Positions 12,901 to 24,219 of a stretch of 64,000 bases of DNA are shown here, in pieces. Every line of letters begins with the position of its first letter. Position 1 is the stretch's first letter. The notes under the pieces are model-generated. The model saw nothing but the letters and a program-made list of their open reading frames with translations, did not search any database and had not been told where the DNA came from. The DNA comes from Cardinalis cardinalis (lineage: Eukaryota > Chordata > Aves > Passeriformes > Cardinalidae), in the NCBI GenBank assembly GCA_014549065.1, contig JACDOX010000009.1, positions 7,631,192-7,695,191 of the forward strand, given 5' to 3'. Both the position numbers and the translations under genes were made by a program.

Positions 12901-13514
12901 TGTTCTCTGACTATTTCTCAAGTGGAGGATGTGGCTGTAAACTGGAGCCTATATCCTTCCTAGATTTGTAATCCAGTTGAGCGCTCTGCAGGGATGAATC
13001 CTAAATCAAATGAAAATCACANCTGAGGGCTTGAAATTTTCCCATCACAGGAGAGTGCTTCACCAGCATTTGACCATTTACCATTAAAAACAGCAGGTTT
13101 CACATATTCCACTGTAGGATCTGTTGAAATCATAGCTGAAATATGGTTAATGTTTCAAGGACAGGTAGGGTAATCATGTCTAAACTAAANTTTCAAACAT
13201 CATTTAGAAAAGCAAACTGCTGTTCAGAAGCTGGCAATGCTNCCCTGGGGACAATGAAGCCTTTGTTTCTATTCCTGACCAATGTTACTCAGGGGTTTTT
13301 TTGCAGAGAATAGGCGGTGTCTGTTTACAAATGATTAAAACATCATTTGTCAGTCTAATCAACAGCATCCTGCTTTTAAACTATTTCCCTGGGCTCTATG
13401 CACTTGATCTTTGCCAGTTTCCAAAGTTGCATTTCATATATTGCCNCAGACATCTTTTCACTAAAAATCCTTTCTTGGGATTTTTTCCCTTCTGAGAAGC
13501 AGAGGCCTCAGAAA

Positions 13515-13824
13515 TGTAANCAATGGTTATCTGCTGCTGTGGAATGCATCAGGTGGATTTTGATTGGCCCATCTTGGATGTTTATAATTAATNGCCAATC
13601 AAGGCCGAGCTATCTTGGACAGAGTCTGAGAGAGCTGCCTTTTGTTATTCCTTTCTATTCTATTCTTAGCTAGCCTTCTGAGATGAACCTTTTCCTTCTA
13701 TTTATTTTAGTATNGTTATAATGTAATATATATGTGTCATAAAATAATAAATCAAGCCTTCTGAACATGGAGTCAACATTCTCATCTCTTCCTTCACCTG
13801 AAACCCCCTGTGACCACTGTCACA
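13515..13824 (+). mobile_element. Solo LTR of an endogenous retrovirus, + orientation
   Basis: A segment of about 310 bases reads like a complete LTR. It opens TGTAA at 13515, has a U3-like region with gattggcccatcttggatg, a tata-rich stretch near 13720-13740, an AATAAA at 13746-13751 within a run of cataaaataataaatc, and then an R/U5-like tail (agccttctgaacatggag) ending near gtcaca at 13824. The wording closely resembles solo LTRs I recall from passerine birds. No internal viral genes lie on either side, so it is a recombined solo LTR. I could not see a clear target-site duplication, so the ends are approximate. Confidence 0.7.
13746..13751 (+). terminator. LTR poly(A) signal AATAAA
   Basis: The canonical hexamer of the solo LTR, in the same orientation as C1GALT1 and about 8 kb beyond its stop. 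It could end read-through transcripts, but use of the site is not shown by the sequence. Confidence 0.45.
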
Positions 13825-15195
13825 ATATATCTTGTTCAGACAGAAATATTTCCCAAAAGACACTGGACATGTCTTCTTTTTGGGTAAGCTTCATGATGTC
13901 TAAATGCAGAAATTGTCTTATCAAACATAGAAGTTGTCTTATCAAATGTAGATCTGAATATGCACAAATTGGTACTGTTCCCAGTGGGAGAAGTCTCATG
14001 CATCAGCTCTATCTTCTTGCTTTAAACTACACAAAAGTAGTATGTGAGTCTCATTAGTAATTGTACAACCACTAGTAATTTCTCCAGGAGANTAAGTTAG
14101 CTTCACAGAGCCTTGATTATTTCATATAAACCTATTATAATTGCACAAAATTTCCAGTTCTGCCAGTCCCTGTGCTGGCCAGCACTTCTTGTTCAAGAAA
14201 TGTCAGCAATACCAACTGAGAAGCAGAGCCTTACAGATGCGTGGTGGCTCTCTGATTTGATCTGGTCTTTGCAGCAAACAGTTTCAGTGTTGCTGAATTA
14301 TGTTTTGTTTCATTTTGGGAGTCAGAGTTGTAGATTTTACACAGATTTTAAAAGCAAAAACTTTCTAAAGGATCCATAGGTACTGAGGNGAGCTGCCACC
14401 CTGAACTCTCAGTCCTTGGGAGTCTCAAAATAGAGGGAACATGAGTTTCTCTTACATGTAGCATCTAGGAATTTTATTCTTCACTTCAGGGCAAAATGAG
14501 GAAACTATTACACATGTTTAACAGTATGAAAAAAAAAAACCATGAAAGAATGGTTGGAAAAAATTGCTGTGTCCTATTAGCCACACATATTTGTGGGCTA
14601 GATGTCTGGGCCCAGGAGAGACTGAGAAAGCTGTTGCAACATATAAATAAACCAAAAACATTAGGAGGTTCCCTATGGCTTTTGCAGTTAAACAAAGGTT
14701 AATTACACATGTTCAGCTGGACNAGCTAGTCCTTTGACTTTTAAATATATAATTGTGTTTGCAGGAGTATTGTTTCTAAGATGGGCATGAGGTAAGAAAA
14801 CACTAGTATGAANAATGTGCATGTCCCATGCTAGTTATCAGTCAGTAATGGAGAGACTCTAAAATGACTGAAGAGAGGACAACCCCTTTTGATTTTACTT
14901 TTTTTTAATGTGCTTGGATGGCTGAACTCCAAAATGTCCCAGCAGGAGCACCTCATCAAGGGAACACCTTCACAGTGGGTTTTCTGCACAGCTCCTTGCT
15001 TCCCGCTGCCAGTCAGTACATTCTGTATTTAGTACCTGCCTGACCTCTCCCCCTGACTGCCCTTGGGGGCTTTGGACTGTTCAAGAGAGTCAGGTTTGAG
15101 GATGAGACTCACTTCCCTAGGATGTGTGCCTGTGTGCAGGAGTGTAGAAGCTTGAGTAATGCAACCTGACCTTGTTGTTGACTTTCCTTTGAGAG
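13825..15195. other. Intergenic, no gene recognised
   Basis: No supported gene. A 21-bp unit (ttgtcttatcaaa plus a variable end) occurs twice in tandem from 13913 and 13934. Short open frames on both strands show no domain. Confidence 0.5.
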
Positions 15196-15262
15196 GGAAT
15201 CCTAAATAGACTGGATGATTTCTGTGGTCTTTTCCTACCTGAATTTTCCTACNATTCTAGAA
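15196..15262 (+). mobile_element. CR1 LINE 3' end fragment, + orientation
   Basis: The stretch from about 15196 has the typical CR1 3' tail wording in degraded form: agactggatgatttctgtgg, then a tcttttcctacctgaat segment and an attctag-like terminal motif. Such 3' tails with an attctatg-type terminal repeat are the hallmark of avian and reptilian CR1. The upstream boundary is not clear; the body may extend left to about 15100. Confidence 0.5.
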
Positions 15263-16257
15263 ATATCAGCTTTGCACGTTTTGCACCTCCATGCTTTAAC
15301 TTCAGCTCCTCCATGTCTTTTCTTGTTAGTCCCTGCTGCTGCTTTGCATTCAGCTCCCTTCTTCAGCCTACAGAGCCCCTGCCTGACCATCAGCAGTGCT
15401 GATCGCGCCCATCTCACCCTTTGAGTCTTCATGTTCTCCCTTTCCTTCCCGGGCAACAGTGGTGTTGTGAAAGTTCTGCTTATCATTCTGAGTAGCACTA
15501 CNCTAAGCATCTCTTTACAGTCCCATATTATAGAAGAGTGGGTAAAATATCTTTTGTGCCTGTGCCATTTCCATTATGTGGGAAAGGAATTGTTCTGTTA
15601 GATTGCATGACTAACTCCAAGGTGAGTTTGCCCTCCTTCCAGTGTTGTGTCCTGGTTAATGCACACTGGGGTTTATGGATCTAGAAGTCCTTTTCTCTGT
15701 CCCTGTACAATCACCATGCCTATTGCTTGCTGAACAATGATCTTGCATTTCCTCAGTATTGGTAACCCTGGTATTGGCACAGTTCCTTTTTCTGTTACAA
15801 AAGCTTCTAATCTCTGAGGAGAGATTAGAAGGAGGTAGCTGCTGTTAAAAATGGTGATTATAGGCAACATGAGAACAGGATCCAAAATGTTTTTAAAGTA
15901 ATAAAGTGAGGCCAGTGCTGCTTGTATCACCTGCGCATAACTTAAGCCCAGTGCTTATGAATTATTTGCAATTCTTAAAAAGGGCAAGCCTAAAGACCAG
16001 GAAACAAATGCAACAAGGCAGGAAACACTTTCTCTTGATGTTCATTCAGCATCATGCTGATATTTAGCATTTCACNGCTGTTTCACAAATACATCTGCTC
16101 AGTATCAGAGCAGGAAGCAAGCTGGTTAAAGAAAGCACAGCCAGCATCAAAAATTGTATTTTGAGGCCCACAGGAGGAAATTTCCAAATAAGTGCTTGCT
16201 ACCCTCTGGTAACGAGCTGGCAAGTAACTGCCTGAGAGGAGGTAGAGATCATGGATT
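15263..16257. other. Intergenic, no gene recognised
   Basis: No supported feature. It includes short frames such as 15235-15510 (-) and 15673-15930 (-) without domains or homology that I recognise. Confidence 0.45.
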
Positions 16258-16610
16258 AACAGAATATTCTGAGTTGGCAGGGATGCACAAGGATCAAAGT
16301 CCAACNCCTGGTCCTGCACAGGACCAGCCCCAAGAGTCATGCCAAGTGCCTGAGAGCGTTGTCCAAANGCTTCCTGAACTCCATCAGGCCTGGTGCTGTG
16401 ACATTNCCCTCANGAGCCTGTTCCAGCGCCCAACCANCCTCTGGGTAAAGAACCTTTTCCTAATATCCAACTTAAACCTCCCCTGACACAACTTCAGGCC
16501 ACTCCCTTGGGTGCTGTCCCTGGCCACCACAGAGAAGATCAGTGTCTGCCCCCTCTTTGCACCTCATGAAAAAGCTGGAGACCAAGGAGTGCTACCAGCA
16601 TGTCACGGGT
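16258..16610 (-). mobile_element. CR1 LINE 3' fragment, - orientation
   Basis: On the + strand the segment begins acagaatattctgagttgg and continues with the reverse complement of the CR1 3' region, including cctttttcctaatatccaac-like wording near 16450-16475, then cctcccctgacacaacttca. Read on the minus strand this is the usual CR1 3' UTR order ending in a gaatattctg-type terminal repeat. Several N bases fall inside it, consistent with poor consensus in a repeat. The element is 5'-truncated, as most CR1 copies are. Confidence 0.85.
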
Positions 16611-19600
16611 GTGAAAAGTCAACATTCACCTGAGGGTAAGAATGACCTCATGAAACAGTTGAAATGAATTTTATATCACAAATAGNTTCCAGATCATCTG
16701 ATAATAATGCTGCCCTCTCCCATTGGAGCTGTGTGATTAAGAGGTAGTGCTGGAGTGGGCTCCGATTACAGAACAAGATGCTACAGAAAAAAGTCTAAGA
16801 TAATTAAAAGTAAAAATATTTCCCTGTGCAAAATGTACCAATTAAAAAGAAAAAAAAAAAGAGAGGAGTTTAGTGAAATGGAGTTCTGCATGAAGCCTTG
16901 TTCTCAGGGCTGTAATGTCAGAAAGCTTTGCAGAGAATGGGTGTGCTGGGCCATGGCCAGTTTGAGCTGACTGCAGGGGTGGGTTCAGCCTGTGCCCCAG
17001 GCTGTAGCCAGGAGGGGTCATGCTGGGTGTATTGAGGCACAGCCCAAAAGCAGAGTCTGAAATTTTACTCCTGTTTCAAACCTCCTGCACCACCTTGGAC
17101 ACCAGCTCATGAGCTCTGAAGCCCTTCACTTTTTATTTATTGATTGTTAGAATTTTTTCTTGATTAGCCAGATTCAGCAGTATTGCAATGGTTATAGATG
17201 GAGGGGGTTTCTGCCAGGGGATTCACAGTGTGATTATGGGGTGTGCTGCTCTTTGGTTTTCATACTATGGTACAGTGCATACAAGCCCTTTTTACAGCTG
17301 TGTTCCTGCTTAGTGTAAATACTTGGCCCTGCAATNCTCAGAATCTGATTTCTGGGACATCCTGTTTACACAATGTTCAGGTTAAGCCAGTTTTAACACA
17401 ACTTATGAATTTGCCAAGGAGACCAAGGAGCAGCTACAGTGGCCTGTAGAAAATGTAAGTTGTGAGATTTATTAAGAGGCGATTTAAGCAGCTTCTGCTG
17501 CTGAGCTGAGTTTTGGAAGTTGTTACTTTGCTATTCATTCTAAAAACCTNTTGATGTCTTGCTGTTTGTTTTACAGAGGTATTTTGTTGTTTTCCTCCTG
17601 GTGGCACTGCAGGATAACACTGTGGTCCTTGGGGCCCTGTACTGCAGCTGCATCATTTAAGATGCTGGGATATCTTCTTGCTGACACAAGTTCTGTTACG
17701 CTTGTCTTGAGGACCTGTACAACACCCTTACTCCATGATAACCTATAACTTATTTGATGGGACCTATGTTGGATGATTTTCTCCTCTTAAAAAGGAAAGA
17801 GCTTCAACCAGCTTATGAACTGTAAACAAATCAGACACATCACTGAGAGTGAAAAAAAATCTCAAAAAAGCCTGACATATGACTGCTAAATTCTCAACAA
17901 CTCTGCTCAAAGGATGGTTCACACTCAGATACATTCACTTGTATCCTTTAGAATGTCCAGCAAGTACTGTGACTTTTGATTTACTATATTGTATGGTTCA
18001 TATGGAAAAAGAATGGAAGATTTCTACTTGGAAACATGATTGTTCCCTTCAGGAAGAACATGGTGCTGCCTCCAGCACTGCCCTCATCAGTATACCTTCC
18101 AGTTATTACAGATCTTGTGTGTTTTGGCAGCCTTTGCCTCAAGTCACTTATGATCTGTTCAGTTATGTGGTGTGCAGACTAAAAACATCCAGTCATAGTC
18201 CTCTGAGGGAGCTTGAAATGAAAATATTAATCTTCAAACCCAGATTTTGTATGTGAATCTCATTATGTGTTAATTAATTTGAAAATACTGCCTCTCTGGT
18301 CAGCAGAAATATACCTTACCTANTAATTTACAATGTAGTTAAGACTGATAGAAACTATCCTTTGAGAAAACATGATGCACTAGGGAGTTGCCCTGAATGA
18401 AGTAAGAAGTAGCTGAAATTACCAATTATGTCATGANTGTAATTCAGAAGAATTGCTAGCTATTTTCTTTCCATGGAAAAATCTGTCCCCAGGCTCAATC
18501 CCCACACCCAAGCCTGTGTGCTCAGCCAGCCCAAGGCACCCTAGGGGCAGCAGGCAGCAACCAGGCCACAAACCCCCTGAAATCCTTCATGCTCTCCAGT
18601 GCTGAGCATCTCTCTNCCCTGCAGCCCTGTTGCCCTGATTTTTTAAGATTTTTCTAAGCCTTCTGATGTTTACATTCTTGTAANGAACTTTCTCACACAC
18701 TTTCTGTAAATAACTTATTGTTTTACATTCTTTTGTAGAGGAAGAGAAATTTGATGGACTGTTGGTTTGTCCAGTGCCATTGGAGAGGTGGCACTTTCAC
18801 CCTCCAATCCACTGTCACTTTTAAAAATCTATAAATGTTGGAGTCAGAAAACAAACTTCCCTTTTTTACCTTGAGAACAGCGCTGTGTGCGCATCGTGTT
18901 ATTTCATGTCTTATAGTAACACAAACCCTCTTCCCAACCTCTGTTTCTGAAGGCACATCCTAGGGGCCTTTCNGGTTTATTGATCAGTTTTTTACTGCTC
19001 TGGCAGGTTTTTTTTGAAGTGTCCTGAAAACTTTAAACTGCTGACACAGGAGCACCAGTCAAAATTCCAGCAGCATTTGGGATTAGCTTAGTTATTTTAA
19101 AGCTAATCCAAAACTCTTTGGGGGTTTTACTCACATGTTGAGCTTTTGCTTGCCAGATTTATTCTTGTCAAAGCACTTATTGACCACTCTTTTTATGATA
19201 AGAAATGGTTTCTTTCTGCCCCAGGGTTAACTATGCCAGATGTTGGTGATCCCTTTTGCCAAACCAATAAAATGCAAAAAATCTCCCTTCTCCCTCCCTG
19301 TTCACATGNAGGGAGGTTACAGCTGCTAAAAGCAGGGACTGTGGGACAATGGGCTCTACAAATCGCTCTAAAATAGNTCTTACATGCATTAGAATGCCAA
19401 AATAGAAAATCTTTATGGATTACATTTCAGAGCATTTGGCTGAATTTCTACATACTCCTGGTTAGGGAAAAAAGTGACACTTCAATAGCATTTGGCTAAA
19501 AATTTGAGTTTCACTTATCCCTAAAGCTTAGAACTGATTTTGTCTCATGAAAAAATATAACAATTCTCCTGGAAGTAAAGACCCTTATATTTAAGGCAGT

Positions 19601-20219
19601 CTCAAGCAAACAAATCTAGTAAATAAATATCATTTATAATTCATACTTTGTTGTCTATCTACCAGGTATGGCAGCTGAGATGTCTGCTTACATTTGCCTG
19701 TGGAATTTCAAAACCTTGACCTGCTGCAGATTGGCTTCAGCAGCACCTGGAAGAGTTCTGCAACTGGGAAGGTAAAATGTCAGACTAGAGAGACAAAAAT
19801 TATTCTAAAGAATGATTGATAAGAAGCTGCAGGAGGAATAACAGTAATGTCTAAGATCTCAGTGCTGAACTTATATTTTCTCATGTGTCAGCAAAANAAT
19901 TGCTCTACTTGCTGGTAGAGCTGGGGTGTCCCAGGCCACACACCTGCCCATGAAGGCTTTGGCCCTCTCACTTTGTTTTGCTAAAAACAAAGAATCATCA
20001 GGTTACCTATGAGAACATGTTTGTAACTCTGTGCTGTGATGCCCTTGCAAGCTTTGGGAAGGTGTTCTGTTTGTACAAATGGTATCAAAAGAGTTCAGGA
20101 AGCAACCAAGGAAGTGTGGGAATGTGGCACCAAATCTATACTGTCCATAAAATGTTTCTTTACAAATGGGGATATTGGTCTCAGCCATGCTATCAATAGC
20201 ATAATTTTTAATTCACCTT

Positions 20220-20265
20220 TTTCTTCTTCTTTNTTTTTCTTTTTCTTTCCATTTTTCCTTCCAGG
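20220..20265 (+). repeat. Polypyrimidine tract
   Basis: About 45 bases of nearly pure T/C on the + strand (ttcttcttctttntttttct and onward), directly followed by cag. It resembles a splice acceptor, but no open coding exon with a matching donor follows, so it is listed as low-complexity sequence only. Confidence 0.5.
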
Positions 20266-23054
20266 GAATGTCTTTGATGGCAANTTCCAAATGAGGAAAC
20301 ACATCAATCAGTTTTCCAAGGATGTTCAAAAGTGCAGTGCAGGAAATGTTGCATCTCTTCAGTCAATTCAGGGTAACAAAGAGGAAATTTGAAGATGTAA
20401 AAGAAACAGAGGAGTTGCAGACAGCAGGATGGTCAATGCAGAGGCTGTGTCATTAATGTTTGAGTGGGTCCTAGGGACAGACTGTGAGTGAACTGGGTTA
20501 AGGCAAAAGATTAATTCTGTTTGATAGTTGTGAACAAGAGAGTGGTAGAGCTTCTCAAAGTGAATAGCTGCTGNTGTTCTATGCTGAGCAAATGAAACAC
20601 TATTTTCCTGTTAATTTTCTGATGTCTATCTGAACTCTTAGAATCAAGGATGTCAGAAAAAGAATTTATCTTANAATGATCAGTTCTATAGAAAAGTCTG
20701 TTATTCACTACTCTTAGCTTTTAAGGTTTGTAGCANTTGGCCTGGTCTAGCAGAAGATTTAAGAATTTCAGGACTAAACTATTCTAAATTTTAAAATTTT
20801 CCTGTGACAAAAATAAAGGGTTTGTTTGCCTGTGAAAACTGTAACTCTCTCAGCAATGATCTTGCATGATTTACACTANTCAGGAATTAACCAGTGGATG
20901 TTTGGCAAGCAGGGCCCTCTCCTGGTTCATTGCCCCATGACAGCCTTGGGAAGGCAGAGCTGGGTGAGGAGACANGGGAGCCAGTGCTGCCAGCCACTGC
21001 TGATGCAGATTTAGGGAAGAGTCCTTTCAGGGGCTACTTATGTGCTTTTCCATGGTTTGCTAAATGTCAGAGCTTACATTCAGAGTTTGCAGTCTGGAGC
21101 TGCACAGAAAGACCTGAACAGAAAAGGATGTTCATTTCAGGATAATCTCATTTGAACAGCATACAACTTTCAAAACAACCTTACAGCCTTCACTTTTCCC
21201 TCTTTGCTACAAAAGGTTTAGTCAACTCTACATGAAAGTGGAAAATAAAGCAAAGGTCTTTTGTATACACTGGTTTAACTGCATTAAAACAAGTCCTTGT
21301 ATGCATGTTAGAGAATAACTGCTTGTTTTATACCCTTGTTAATAACAAATGATGTCACTATTTGTACCTACTAAAGCTTGACAGCTTTACCAGAAAGATT
21401 TTCTCTAAACATTACAGAAGATATTGCAAACCCATAACCTACACCTTCATATATATTCCCAAACTCATTATCCCCAGTATTTCTTAGACAGATGTATCTC
21501 TTTGGAGATCTGGAGCAGAACACACAGCTAATTCCATCCTTGAAGCAGCTGCCCAAGCATGCAAGATTAGAACAGTTTTGAAAGATCTTGCAGATTCCTA
21601 ATCTCTCTTGCAATTCCAGTGGGCTTTGCTGCTGCGAGTTTCCAGGTGCAGCTAAATGTAAAATGNTCCTGGTAGGATTTAGGGGATCTTCATAGAATGC
21701 ATAGTACAAGATAATGTCTTTCAGTTTTACTGTTCCATGTCACACAGAAATTAATTGTGACCTTGGAGGTTTTTTGAATGATCATCATGTTATTATGAGT
21801 ATATTATCATCATTTTAGTTCTGAGTATAAGATTAGGATGTTTTCTGGGGCTGCTCTCAGTTTTTTTAATTTAAGGCCAGATTTTGGGAAAAAAATTAAA
21901 AACTTTAAACTCTACTTCAAGCACAGCTTTCCACAGAATTAGGTTTGCATCCCATTTGCTGCAAAACAAGTTCATTTTGCAAAGTACATCCTGTCATTTA
22001 TTTACAAATTGTGCAAGTAAATGTTTGAACATATCAAGAGTTGTCCATACTGCCCGTGTAGATTCTATCATTTTGTTTACAAAGAAATAATGATGCTTGA
22101 CTCTTTATCAGGTATTNCTTTCCAATTTAATCATATTTGTCATTTTCAGTTTTAACAATGAGCTCATATAGGGTTATGACTAAAAGTAGAAAGGATATCA
22201 GTAAACATTAATACATATCTTTCAGTGCTTTTCCCTTTTTTAGTTTAGTAGCATATATTAAGAGTATTAGAGTGAAATAACTCCTTCTTTTTAAACTCAG
22301 AGGCCCTGAGAAATAGAAATGTACTGACTAGCTTAAAGGACATGAAGAACCCAGTTTTTAATGTAATTCTAAATGAAATTCCAACCTTTATAATTGAAAC
22401 TGTTATATTGATGTTAATCCAAGTGTGCTTTAGCAATGGAAAAAAACCCTCTCTAATTACCCATAGCTGTGTTACTTACATTCCAAAGAAGAACTCTAAT
22501 CAATGGAAATCTTTATTTATGTCTCTAAACGCTGTATTAAGAGTGCTAATTTCAGGAACTATTTACTATTGTTTAAANCAAGAGCAAATTTTATTCTTCC
22601 ATGAGACTAAGAGACCTTGGTCATTATAAACCAAGTGTAAACATTTTGATATTTTAATCCTAAAAATAGAATCTCATTATTTCCATTTGCAGTAGTATCA
22701 AGTTACTGTAAATTCAGAGGGAAATGTATGTCCCTCTGTGTGTGTGAGTGTGTGTGACTTCAAGTTATTGCTATGGTGTTGCAGTTAACATACATTATGC
22801 AGGAATCTGGTTAATGTGCAGACAGTAGTGGGAAAAGCAATAAAGCACAGCAGTAATAATTTCAAGCTAACACATTATTTTGGATTCTTCTCAGTCAGTT
22901 CTTCCTCAGTACACATGAACTTCCAGCTTCAAGAGTTCCCAATAGAAGTAATTTCTAGAATAAATAAGAAATTGTTTAATTTTCCTGAAAAGTTTTGAAA
23001 AACTAGCTCTGCAGCTCAATAAAATTTTCCTATACTGAAAGTTGAAATAGAGTG

Positions 23055-23060
23055 TTTAAT
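23055..23060 (-). terminator. COL28A1: Candidate COL28A1 poly(A) signal (ATTAAA on - strand)
   Basis: A TTTAAT on the + strand reads ATTAAA on the - strand, about 550 bases past the COL28A1 stop. Canonical AATAAA on the - strand appears only further on, at 22590-22595 and 22512-22517. Which of these is used cannot be decided from sequence. Confidence 0.2.
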
Positions 23061-23149
23061 GCAAGTTATTTGGGATAAGTTATATGGCTTTTGTAAAGGC
23101 AGTTATGCACTACTGATAAGAAACCTCTCTGAGGGCCATGCCTTGCTCA

Positions 23150-23560
23150 CTAGGCAGATGTATCAAAGATAGCCAGTATAGTCTGACTGGATTTCCAAAA
23201 TGTAAGGTCCCTCCCCAGGGGAAAGTCATAAATTTGAGAGGGANAGCCTTGTAAGTTGTGAAAAGAATAAAACTAAAATTGAGATAAAGAGCCAGTGGAG
23301 AGATGTCACTGAAAGACGAATGCCACAGTCTGTCCTACTCAAGATGAATGATCTAGAGAAGTGAGTAAACAGGGAGGTGACAAAGTTGGAGTTGGTGACA
23401 ATATTGTGTCCCTCTAAAGTAGTTAAGTACCAGTAGTAAANTAGTAAAGAAAATGAGTGATTGCAAGGAATTGCAGAAGGACCTCGTGATATTGACTGTA
23501 CAGGCAATGAGTTGAAAAGGAAAACTGAGTTTTGATTAATGTAAAATAAAACATAAGCAA
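23150..23560 (+). mobile_element. Old, degraded CR1-like LINE fragment, + orientation
   Basis: The wording follows the reverse-transcriptase-end region of CR1 as seen in reptiles and birds: aagatagccagtatagtctg near 23170, gatgaatgatctagagaagt with gggaggtgacaaagttgg near 23345-23390, then gattgcaaggaattgcagaa with ggacctcgtgat near 23460-23490. It is full of stops and indels, so it is an ancient copy. It lies antisense within the sequence just downstream of the COL28A1 stop and so may form part of its 3' UTR. Ends are approximate. Confidence 0.6.
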
Positions 23561-23609
23561 GAAAAGAGGTGATTGAGGGAGGACCAGAAGGCGACAACTT
23601 ACTTATTCA

Positions 23610-23779
23610 TCAATCAACACAGGTTTCTCGACATTCTTTTTCTGTTTCAAATCTGTTGTTGGTACCATTACAACCTCCATACCAGAACTGGCCACAAGAA
23701 TTGCCAGCCTTGTCATAATACCATTTCACCACATAGTTCCAACAATCTCCTGGTTTCATAGGTTCCAAGCACCTTGGAT
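23610..23779 (-). CDS. COL28A1: COL28A1 terminal exon: Kunitz (BPTI-type) domain and stop
   Basis: The exon follows the acceptor tgcactttcag and ends at TGA (23610-23612). It encodes one complete Kunitz domain beginning Pro-Arg-Cys and ending CRETCVD. Six cysteines have exactly the BPTI spacing (8, 15, 7, 12 and 3 residues between them), and the core motifs WYYDKAGNSC, FWYGGC and NRFETEKEC are present. In the family, Kunitz domains inhibit serine proteases through the residue after the second Cys (P1). Here that residue is Trp, followed by Asn, rather than Lys or Arg followed by a small residue, so classical trypsin-like inhibition is doubtful. Asn-Gly-Thr after the fourth Cys is a possible N-glycosylation site. 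Two bases at the exon start complete a codon begun in the preceding exon. Confidence 0.95.
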
Positions 23780-23922
23780 CTGAAAGTGCATCAGTAAAAG
23801 TTAGCTTGGATTCTGGGAATAAGTTATATTATCTTAGAAGTGCCTCCTTCAGTATGAAAAGCACCCCTTTTGTTTTCTCTCTTGTAGTGCCTGGCCAAAT
23901 TCCACTTCCATTAATGACTTAC

Positions 23923-23932
23923 CTGAACAGGC
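23923..23932 (-). CDS. COL28A1: Candidate 10-nt microexon before the Kunitz exon (GCCTGTTCAG)
   Basis: On the minus strand the ten bases are preceded by a strong acceptor (cctttatttttgtag) and followed by a perfect gtaagt donor. Splicing it between the exon ending at 26487 and the Kunitz exon reads Ala-Cys-Ser-Asp-Pro-Arg-Cys in frame. Splicing it after the 24220 exon instead shifts the frame and brings an early stop within the Kunitz exon. It may be a mutually exclusive alternative to the 217-nt exon, a poison exon, or a chance pair of splice-like sites. Confidence 0.35.
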
Positions 23933-24152
23933 CTACAAAAATAAAGGATTAGTTGGAAGCAAGACTGCCCAAATCCTGATGCAAGAATCAAGCTGCTATT
24001 TAAATACCTAAGCATGCAGTTGGTAAACAAGGGTATCATCTGAGTCCAAAAATCTGTCTCTGACTGTGTGTGATGTCTGTAGACAGAGCACCCAGAAATA
24101 GAAAAAGTAATAAAATCTAAATTATATTGGAAGAGTTAATTGCTCATCTTGG

Positions 24153-24172
24153 TTTTTTTTTTTTTTTTTTTT
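24153..24172. repeat. Poly(T) run, 20 bases
   Basis: A homopolymer of T on the + strand, reading A(20) in the COL28A1 transcript direction about 47 bases after the donor of the 24220-24436 exon. Simple low-complexity sequence; length may be unreliable in a draft assembly. Confidence 0.85.
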
Positions 24173-24219
24173 GGTACAGGCTTGCTACCCAGAACCTGCA
24201 GACAGAATTTATTACTCAC

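Larger units (their letters stand above)
6561..13514. other. Intergenic or distal 3' UTR sequence, no gene recognised
   Basis: I found no convincing gene in this stretch. It is AT-rich sequence with scattered open frames of about 60-117 codons that have no domain, no splice-site support and no resemblance to known proteins. It contains two small tandem duplications (9077-9132 and 9177-9228), listed separately, and the distal poly(A) candidates near 9951. Part of it may be transcribed as C1GALT1 3' UTR. Confidence 0.5.
16611..23149. other. Intergenic, no gene recognised
   Basis: Between the CR1 fragment and the region downstream of COL28A1 I found no supportable gene. The longest frame, 17879-18256 (+), has 125 codons, overlaps another frame and has no recognisable domain. 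Composition varies, with GC-richer patches near 16980-17110 and 18480-18620. A pyrimidine tract lies at 20220-20265, and an AT-rich block with a long open stretch at about 22340-22630. Confidence 0.45.

Noticed and set aside
17879..18256. Longest intergenic frame, 125 codons, + strand
   Set aside because: No recognisable domain, no splice context, and a second frame overlaps it. At this length and composition such a frame is expected by chance.
20205..20392. Splice-acceptor-like pyrimidine tract on the + strand followed by an open stretch
   Set aside because: No donor consensus closes a plausible coding exon and the following residues match nothing known.
23226..23597. 123-codon minus-strand frame next to the COL28A1 stop
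   Set aside because: It is antisense to a degraded CR1 copy and lies in probable 3' UTR; no domain.
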